A DNA stretch of 64,000 nt from positions 15,343,208 to 15,407,207 of the forward strand of contig NC_092642.1 of NCBI RefSeq assembly GCF_039555335.1. The letters run 5' to 3'. Both the position numbers and the translations under genes were made by a program. The stretch is from Amphiura filiformis (Eukaryota > Echinodermata > Ophiuroidea > Amphilepidida > Amphiuridae). Position 1 is the stretch's first letter; each line of letters opens with the position of its first letter. A model generated the notes under the pieces. The model worked only from the letters and a program-made list of their open reading frames with translations. It had not been told where the DNA came from and did no database searches. Below are positions 56,323-64,000 of the stretch, piece by piece.

Positions 56323-56505
56323 TTCCAGTTGAAATCCATACACCCCCTATGGAAGATGTGACCTTTATCCCCCACATAGGGGGGTGTAGATTTCAAATGG
56401 AGCTGCCCATGCAGGTTACTTAATTTGAAATTCACACTCCCTGAGTCCTTGTGTAGGAGATTAAAGTTATGTCTTCCATAGGGGGTGTATGGATTTCAAC
56501 TGGAA
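56323..56505. mobile_element. TA-flanked MITE in UBAP2-like intron, 183 bp
   Basis: TTCCAGTTGAAATCCATACA at the left and its complement TGTATGGATTTCAACTGGAA at the right, TA on each side (56321-56322; 56506-56507). A second inverted pair GGGGGTGTA lies inside. A deleted relative is at 11882-11965. Confidence 0.85.
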
Positions 56506-57284
56506 TACCCCAATGCTGTTGGCAGGTAACCTATCATGTTGCCTGCAGTACTGAACATGGGATTTCATTTCATTGAGTGCAATATATTGCACCATCCCTT
56601 TGTTTCAGTTTACCTACTGAGTGTGACAAATGCAACCAGTAAATTTACGCATGCGTAGCATTTTCATGACAGTTTTCAACAAGCAATTTGAAGTTGCCTG
56701 AGGGGGTGGGAAAGATGGTAATAATGGTCAGACTACAACAAAAATATATCCGTACCAATAACGCATTATGATAAAAGGAGAAGTACAGCATAAAATAATG
56801 TTTACAAGAGATGCAATCAAATGGTATAGTCTATAGTACAGTAATTTGATATACTAAGACACTAGTATTACACATCTTCATCCGATAATGCTAAAATTGT
56901 CTCTGAATATGGTTTGTGATGCACGGTTGGATTATGATAACCTTGATTCACTAATGCACCAGTCTGTTACACTGGATTCCTCAAGGAATTATCAAGATCT
57001 GGCTACACTTTAGTGATGTTTAGTTATTCATGAAATGCTCACAGTGCAGAAAGTGAGGTAGCCATCTGACATTTATAGTTATGTTGTATAATCATTTGAA
57101 AATAGCAATTTCTATTTTGTACATATACATAGTTTATGAGACCTTTTCTCACAAACTGAGCGGAAAGTCAAAAGGGAAGAAAAAGAGATATGATTTGTTG
57201 AATATATCAGAAAAGAATAGAAATAAAAAATAAATTGAATAGAATTGTGACGGTAACATTGTGTGTACACATTTTCATGCATAG

Positions 57285-57399
57285 GTACAAGATGTAGTTC
57301 CTAAGAGTGAAGATGAAGTTTTGGTAGCACTCCATGACAGCAACTATGACACAGAAAGAGCCATCAATTTATTGCTGGAAAAAAGGCGATGGAGACGAG
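57285..57399 (+). CDS. UBAP2L-like: UBAP2/UBAP2L homologue, exon encoding the rest of UBA
   Basis: Acceptor TTTTCATGCATAG (ends 57284). The peptide VQDVVPKSEDEVLVALHDSN, then YDTERAINLLLEK, matches human UBAP2L KNQDECVIALHDCNGDVNRA..INVLLEG and completes the three-helix UBA domain. The donor CGAG|GTAACT after 57399 leaves phase 1, whereas the other two junctions are phase 0. The last residues (RRWRRG) follow a run of six A at 57379-57384. UBA domains bind ubiquitin; the long Arg/Gly- and Gln-rich remainder expected for the family lies beyond this window or in undetected exons. Confidence 0.85.
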
Positions 57400-57711
57400 G
57401 TAACTAGTAATAAATCAAATAAGAGTAGAAATTTTTGCACCTGTAATTTTTTCTGTATTCTAAGCTTCCATACATTTAACCTATACACAAAAGGAATATA
57501 TTAGCATGTCGTTATTTTCGTGGTATCTGCTTGGAATGCAAAAAGCATGAAAATAAATACAGCGTAAAAATTTCCACTTTCACAGCACTGTATAGCGGGG
57601 TATTTTGGTAGTATTGATTGTTCGCAATTTTACATGTTCTGAAACATTTTGCAGGGTTTTGTCTATCCACAGTATCAAACAGTTACACATTGAAGCTTAT
57701 TGTAATCATCA

Positions 57712-57850
57712 TTGGCTAGGAAAAACCTTATAGATGTGCTTTTGGCCCCTGAACATGTTTGAAACAAAACTGCCAACAGGTTATGTTACATAGGAGGTTT
57801 TCATTTAAACATGTTCAGGGGCCAATGACACATAGGTTTTTCCTGCCCAA
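57712..57850. mobile_element. palindromic MITE, 139 bp
   Basis: TTGGCTAGGAAAAACCT / AGGTTTTTCCTGCCCAA ends and inner TTTTGGCCCCTGAACATGTTT / AAACATGTTCAGGGGCCAA are inverted. Non-coding. Confidence 0.7.
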
Positions 57851-60722
57851 CAACGAAATATTTTTGCAGGCTTTTAAATTTGTTCTGAAATGACATGCGA
57901 AAAGGAAAGCCGTACAAAAATAATCAGATGTAAAAAGTGATTCCCAAGATGTTTGCACCATTATCAAGTCCACAGTTTCCTTGCCGATTTTCTGAAAATA
58001 GGGTTCTAGAAATCTCCCCATCCCCTCTTGTGTTCATATCATGTCAAAATCAGATCTTTTCCCATCAATGTGTTGCTTCTGGTAAAACACAATACTTACA
58101 GAGTCTGCCAAATTAATACTGAAATGAGTATATTGTAACATGCCTTTTGTATCTATGCTTATGGCCAATGATGAACATTTGAGAATAGTTGAATGCCTAA
58201 ACCCATTTTGATAACACCTACTACCACCTCTGAGGTCTGTTGGCAGAAAATACTAAAATGCATTAATTACTTCAATGCTCTTTCACATTTTTTTGTAAGC
58301 AACAATTCTGGGTTTGTATTCTTCATATTTATGATGGGTTATCCCTCGTGAGAGATCAAGTTAACCGATGCCCAAGCCCATGACACTAAGAGTGTTCCAC
58401 TTTTGATCATATTTCTCTCTATGGATTCAAAACCTAACTGCCAGCACCCTGGTAGGACCGACTGTTTAGCCACATTTTGTTATGACTGAACGATAGAATC
58501 GGGCTCTACTTCAGGACGCCAGTGGTTGAGTTATGAAACCACCCCCTATTGATTAATCATTAGCATCTAAAGGCTATACTATACTAACTTTGAATAGCAG
58601 TAAATGACATCAAAACCAACTGGTAATATCATTGATAAAGTTTCAGGATCATTGTCAGGTTTGGCAATTTGGGGGTGATGCTCTGGGGTGTTGTTTCATT
58701 GCTTATGGGGTGCTGTTTCATTGCTTGTGGGGGTGCTGCTTCATTTCTTGTGGGGGTGCTGCTTCATTGCTTGCACCGCACCAACATGAGAAAAATATGT
58801 TGCCAACTTAACATACCTACAATGGGGCATCGTGTCACATAATTGCATTGCACAATTGTTGAATAATTGCCAATAATTGCATGGTTCACAAATTTGGCAC
58901 ATTTCTGTGACTGCATGGAGGTACTGCAACAGAAGAAAAGTGGCACCAAAGAATGGTAATTTCTGTTCCTAACTCCTTATAACTGGGATGTGCCTGAAAA
59001 AGAGATGGAGGGAATATCAACTCCAACAAGCTAACCTTCCAGTAGACGAGTCTATTCATTGTTATCTATTGATGGTATAGATATCTAAGCAAATCAGATA
59101 ATTTTTCATAATTTGTTGCTTTTGGTAAAACACAATACAGTCTGCCAAATCAATATTGAATTGAGTATCTTGCCTTTTGTATCTATGCTTTTGGCCAATG
59201 ATGTACGTTTGAGAATAGTTGAATGCCTCAACCCCATTTTGATAACAACTACTACCACCTCTGAGGTCTGTTGGCAGAAAATACTAAAATGCATCAATTA
59301 CTTCAATGCTCTTTCACATTTTTTGGAAGCAACAATTCTGGGTTTGTGTTCTTCATATTTATGATGGGTTGTCCCTCGTGAGAGATCAGGTTAACTGATG
59401 GCCAAGCCCATGACACTAAGAGTGTTCCACTTTTGATCATGTTTCTCCCTATGGATTCAAAACCTAACTGCCAGCACCCTGGTAGGACTGACTGTTAAGC
59501 CGCATTATGTTGTTCTGACTGAGCGATAGAATCGGGCTCTACTTCAGGACGCCAGTGGTTGAGTTATGAAACCACCCCCTATTGATTAATCATTAGCATC
59601 TAAAGGCTATACTATACTAACTTTGAATAGCAGTAAATGACATCAAAACCAACTGGTAATATCATTGATAAAGTTTCAGGATCATTGTCAGGTTTGGCAA
59701 TTTGGGGGTGATGCTCTGGGGTGTTGTTTCATTGCTTAAGGGGTGCTGTTTCATTGCTTGTGGGGTGCTGCTTCATTTCTTGTGGGGTGCTGCTTCATTG
59801 CTTGCACCGCACCAACATGAGAAAAATATGTTGCCAACTTAACATTCTGTTGTTCTGACTGAACGATAGAATCGGACCCTACTTCAGGGCGCCAGTGGTT
59901 GAGTTATGAAACCATCCCCCATTGATTAATCATTAGCATCTAAAGGCTATACTATACTAACTTTGAATAGCAGTAAGTGACATGGAAACCAACAAGTAAT
60001 ATCATTGATAAAGTTTCAGGATCATGGCTGCACAAGTAATTGTCAGTTTTGGCAATGTGGGGATGATGCTTCATTGCTTCTGGTGGTGTTTCATTGCTTA
60101 TGGGATGCTGCTTCATTGCTTGTGGGGGGGGGGTGCTGCCTCATTGCTTGCACCGCACCAACATGAGAAAAAAAACTTTACATACCTACAATGGGGCATC
60201 TGTCACATAATTGCATGGTACAATTGCCAATAATTGCATGGTACACAAATTTGGCACATTTCTGTGACTGCATGGAGGTATTGGGACAGAAGAAAAGTGG
60301 CACCAAAGAATGGTAATTTCTGTTCCTAACTCCTTCTAACTGGGATGTGCCTGAAAAAGAGATGGAGGGAATATCAACTCCAACAAGCTAACCTTCCAGT
60401 AGACGAGTCTATTCATTGTTATCTATTGATGGTATAGATATCTAAGCAAATCAGATAATTTTCCATAATTTGTTGCTTTTGGTAAAACACAATACAGAGT
60501 CTGCCAAATCAATATTGAATTGAGTATCTTGTAACATGCCTTTTGTATCTATGCTTATGGCCAATGATGAACGTTTGAGAATAGTTGAATGCCTCAACCC
60601 ATATTGATAACACCTACTACCACCTCTGAGGGCTGTTGGCAGAAAATACTAAAATGCATCAATTACTTCAATGCTCTTTCACACCTTTTTGTAAGCAACA
60701 ATTCCTGGAGGGGGTGTTCTTC

Positions 60723-61014
60723 ATATGTGTACATCCATATCAAAACGATGCACTTGTCGGCTGCTACATGTGTCTCATTTCACATAATAGCTAGGAATAA
60801 ATACAAGACTCATATCAAGTGTAGGTCACTTCAAATCATCCCAAGTCAAATTGTATAAGAAATATTATCTGTATTCCTAAACCATGTGACTTGGGATAAT
60901 TTGCAGTGACCTCCACTTCGAAGATGAGTCTGGTATTTATTCCTAGTTATTATGTGAAATGAGACACATGTAGCAGCCGACAAGTGCATCCTTTTGATAT
61001 GGATGTACACATAT
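60723..61014. mobile_element. 292-bp palindromic element in the tandem array
   Basis: ATATGTGTACATCCATATCA..TTGTCGGCTGC..GTGTCTCATTTCACATAATA is inverted in the second half, with arms of about 140 bp. It interrupts one array copy between TTCTTCAT and ATGATGGG; the other copies lack it. Confidence 0.85.
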
Positions 61015-62117
61015 ATGATGGGTGGTCTCCTGTGAGAGATCAGGTTAACTGATGGCCAAGATATTTGCCCATGATGCTAAGAGTGTACCACTTGACATAT
61101 TTTGATGTCTCTCTCCCTATGGATTCAAACATTACTGCTGGCACCCTGGTACAGATAAAACCAGCTGTTTAGCCACATTGTGTTGTTCTGACTTCTGACT
61201 GAACAACAGAATTGGTACCTATTTTGTGACCCATTGTGTCACATAATTGCATGGCACAATTGTTGAATAATGCTGTGGCATTTCCTGTGGCATCGCTAAA
61301 TTTGGCACATTTCTGTGACTGCATGGAGGTACTGGCCTGGGACAGAAGAAAAGTGGCTCCAAAGAATGGTAATTTATGTTCCCAAACTCCTTATAACTGG
61401 GATGTACCTGAAAAAGAGATGGATGGTATATCAACTCCAACAAGCTAACCTTCCAGTAGAGCGAGTCTATTTATTGTTATCTATTGATGGTATATAGATA
61501 TCTAAGCAAATCAGATAATTTTCCATAATTTGTTGCTTTTGGTAAAACACAATACAGACTACAGAGTCTGCCAAATCAATATTGAATTGAGTATCTTGTA
61601 ACATGCCTTTTGTATCGATACTTATAGCCAATGATGAGCGTTTGAGAATAGTTGAATGCCTCAACCCATTTTGATAACACCTACTACCACCTCTGAGGGC
61701 TGTTGGCAGAAAATATTAAAATGCATCAATTACTTCAATGCTCTTTTACACCTTTTTGTAAGCAACAATTTCTGGGGGGGGGTGTTCTTCAAATATATGA
61801 TGGGTTGTCTCCTGTGAGAGATCAGGTTAACTGATGGCCAAGATATTTGCCCATGATGCTAAGAGTGTACCACCAGTGCTGTACGGTGCGACCGTTTTAG
61901 GCGCATTGGCGACTAGATTTTTGTTGATGGCGACTAAATATTCAATCCCTGGCGCAAATGGCGACCAACTGCTGAAGCTTTTAATCGCCAAAAACAAAAC
62001 ATGTAGGCCTATGTAATGTAGCATTCAAGAGTACGAATGTATGCTATGAATATGCATTTATCATGATGTCTCAATGGGGACTTCCTGGAAAACGTAAAGG
62101 CCTACACTGTACATGCT

Positions 62118-63006
62118 CAGGGTTCGCGTTTTAGTGCGTCATTGCGTCCTGGACGCAAAATTTTGAAAACGGGTAATTTTGGACGCACTGAATTTCTAAA
62201 TCCAAGGAGGTTAGGGGTCCAAAAAATCTCGACTGGACGCATCCAAATCGCAGCCTGATTTACTGTGTAGAAATAAAAAATCCTCCCATTTACCAATGTT
62301 AACTGTTTATTTACATAAATGTGTCATTAATTTTCAAAATTGGCCACAAAAAGTCGTTGTTTTTTGGAAAATCCAAGGCTGGGCGCCGTTAATTTTCAGT
62401 TCATATCGTTGCCGGTCATTATTTTAGCCTTCCAAAACTTTCAGAAAGTCCGGCATTCTAGGCCCCAAATTGCATAATATGCACATCATTTTTCAAACAA
62501 CTGAACCCCTAAAATGGTGAAGTATGGACTAATTCACTTCAATAATTAATAATCACACAGCAATACTGATTTGTGAAGTAGAATTTACACTAACTTCAGC
62601 CCTTTTTTGGCCGTATCGCGAACTTTATGAGATCGAGTCCGCCATCTTGGATTTTATAAAAACACAATATACTGCCCTCTCTAGGCAGTAAAGGCAGCAG
62701 GCGGTAGACATGGAATATATAGATATAAAATGAAATAAAATAATTAAATTAAATTAAATTAAATTAAATTAAATTAAATTAAATTAAATTAAATTATTTA
62801 ATTTAAATTAAATTAAATTAAATTAAATAATTTAATTTAATGGTTTTTTTAATTATTTTTATTTTTTTTTCAATTTTTAAAGATTTTGGAGTTTTGGACC
62901 CTTTGTTTTTAGGTTTGGACGCCCTGTTTTCAGACTAAATGGGGGGTTAATGGGTCCAAATAGCTTCCACTGGACCCCCTGTTTTAACCAGGCACCGCTA
63001 ACCCTG
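62118..63006. mobile_element. hAT element, 889 bp, TSD TACATGCT
   Basis: Perfect 8-bp duplication TACATGCT (62110-62117; 63007-63014). Ends CAGGGTTCGCG and CGCTAACCCTG are inverted with one mismatch. Inside: TCCGCCATCTTGG (62638, a YY1-like motif), TACTGCCCTCT (62669) and a long AAATT satellite. No transposase. Confidence 0.88.
62738..62845. repeat. (AAATT)n microsatellite
   Basis: About 20 copies of AAATT with two ATTTAATTTAA inversions, making it partly self-complementary. Confidence 0.95.
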
Positions 63007-64000
63007 TACATGCTGCGTATGAAGTATGTAGCATTCAAAGGGAATATGTAGATCAGGATACAGCAGCTATGAACATTCAACACACGTGGCTGTTCAGTTG
63101 GCACCTCAGATTTTTTACCTGGGAGCAAAATTTGGGCGCCTAAATTTATAAAGTTAGGAGCCATTGGCTCCTCAATCAGTTTTTGCACCGTACAGCACTG
63201 TGTACCACTTGACATATTTTGATGTCTCTCTCCCTATGGATTCAAACATTACTGCTGGCACCCTGGTACAGATAAAACCAGCTGTTTAGCCACATTGTGT
63301 TGTTCTGACTTCTGACTGAACAACAGAATTGGTACCTATTTTGTGACCCATTGTGTCACATAATTGCATGGCACAATTGTTGAATAATGCTGTGGTATTT
63401 CCTGTGGCATCGATAAATTTGGCACATTTCTGTGACTGCTTGGAGGTACTGGGACAGAAGAAAAGTGGCTCCAAAGAATGGTAATTTATGTTCCCAAACT
63501 CCTTATAACTGGGATGTGCCTGAAAAAGAGATGGAGGAATATCAACTCCAACAAGCTAACCTTCCAGTAGAGCGAGTCTATTCATTGTTATCTATTGATG
63601 GTATATAGATATCTAAGCAAATCAGATAATTTTCCATAATTTGTTGCTTTTGGTAAAACACAATACAGACTACAGAGTCTGCCAAATCAATATTGAATTG
63701 AGTATCTTGTAACATGCCTTTTGTATCTATGCTTATGGCCAATGATGAACGTTTGAGAATAGTTGAATGCCTCAACCCATATTGATAACACCTACTACCA
63801 CCTCTGAGGGCTGTTGGCAGAAAATACTAAAATGCATCAATTACTTCAATGCTCTTTCACACCTTTTTGTAAGCAACAATTCCTGGAGGGGGGTGTTCTT
63901 CAAATATGATGGGTGGTCTCCTGTGAGAGATCAGGTTAACTGATGGCCAAGATATTTGCCCATGATGCTAAGAGTGTACCACTTGACATATTTTGATGTC

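Larger units (their letters stand above)
61874..63200. mobile_element. hAT element family A, copy 2, with nested insertion
   Basis: Same 16-bp ends as 49883-50286 (CAGTGCTGTACGGTGC), opposite orientation, flanked by TGTACCAC (61866-61873; 63201-63208). After subtracting the insert at 62118-63006 and one duplication it is about 430 bp, matching copy 1. Confidence 0.92.
58040..64000. repeat. large tandem repeat array, runs off the right edge
   Basis: At least five direct copies. The marker TGCCTTTTGTATC begins near 58142, 59171, 60538, 61604 and 63715, followed each time by TTTGAGAATAGTTGAATGCC and CCTCTGAGG. Spacing is 1030, 1366, 1067 and 2111 bp. The differences are explained by a partial internal duplication (59511 and 59851, TGTTCTGACTGA..CGATAGAATCGG), the palindrome at 60723-61014 and the hAT stack at 61874-63200; the bare unit is about 0.78-1.03 kb. 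No coding frame is conserved over the copies. It lies downstream of the UBA exon, presumably within a UBAP2-like intron. Confidence 0.88.

Noticed and set aside
58741-63775. Repeated 60-75 codon frames in the array
   Set aside because: They recur only because the DNA is tandemly duplicated; start, stop and frame vary among copies.

Overview
The window is metazoan nuclear DNA: spliced genes with GT..AG introns, long introns, AT-rich intergenic DNA and very dense DNA-transposon debris. Recurrent TACATGTA and AGGCCTA words, the many foldback and hAT-like MITEs, and the divergence of the host proteins from vertebrate relatives suggest a marine deuterostome invertebrate, most likely an echinoderm or another ambulacrarian. 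The species cannot be fixed from sequence alone.

Host genes. (1) 6482-7348 (+): an intronless KCTD-type protein with two BTB/T1 domains. (2) 17196-18794 (-): a two-exon, 121-residue UPF0449 / C19orf25 homologue with a Harbinger-like MITE in its intron. (3) 41310-57399 (+): the first coding exons of a UBAP2/UBAP2L (lingerer) homologue. Exons at 41310-41482, 55936-56028 and 57285-57399 encode a Gly/Arg/Ser-rich N-terminus and a UBA domain. The gene has a 14.5 kb TE-filled intron and continues beyond the window. A CRE/ETS/E-box cluster followed by a donor site at 35992-36074 is a candidate upstream promoter and non-coding first exon.

Mobile DNA fills most of the rest. Its centrepiece is a nested stack at 20425-33530. 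A palindromic TTAA-type foldback element is split near its centre by a 12.5 kb Ty3/gypsy-type LTR element (20820-33320; TSD TCAT, tRNA-Leu primer site, near-identical LTRs). That element's ORF is interrupted by a TA-flanked mariner-like transposon (25441-31014), which itself holds a 3.25 kb palindrome (25724-28973) and a 1.16 kb hAT element (29305-30467; TSD CATAGAAC). The LTR element keeps a Gag-like ORF fused to integrase remnants but lacks reverse transcriptase, RNase H and the integrase core, so it is non-autonomous.

Other repeats include two Helentron/HINE-like elements (9282-10391 and 14670-16617), one carrying an AGGTCA-rich minisatellite; at least seven further hAT-type MITEs, most with clear 8-bp TSDs; Harbinger-like, TA- and TTAA-flanked MITEs; two CR1/L2-like LINE 3' ends (36135-36668, 40441-40740); a Penelope-like remnant (13440-14290); and, from about 58040 to the right edge, a tandem array of 0.8-1.4 kb units invaded by nested hAT elements.

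I saw no rRNA, intact tRNA, CRISPR array or operon-like structure, and nothing that amounts to a new multi-gene system. The most unusual items are the five-level TE stack, the Gag-integrase relic with intact ORF, and the minisatellite-bearing HINE.
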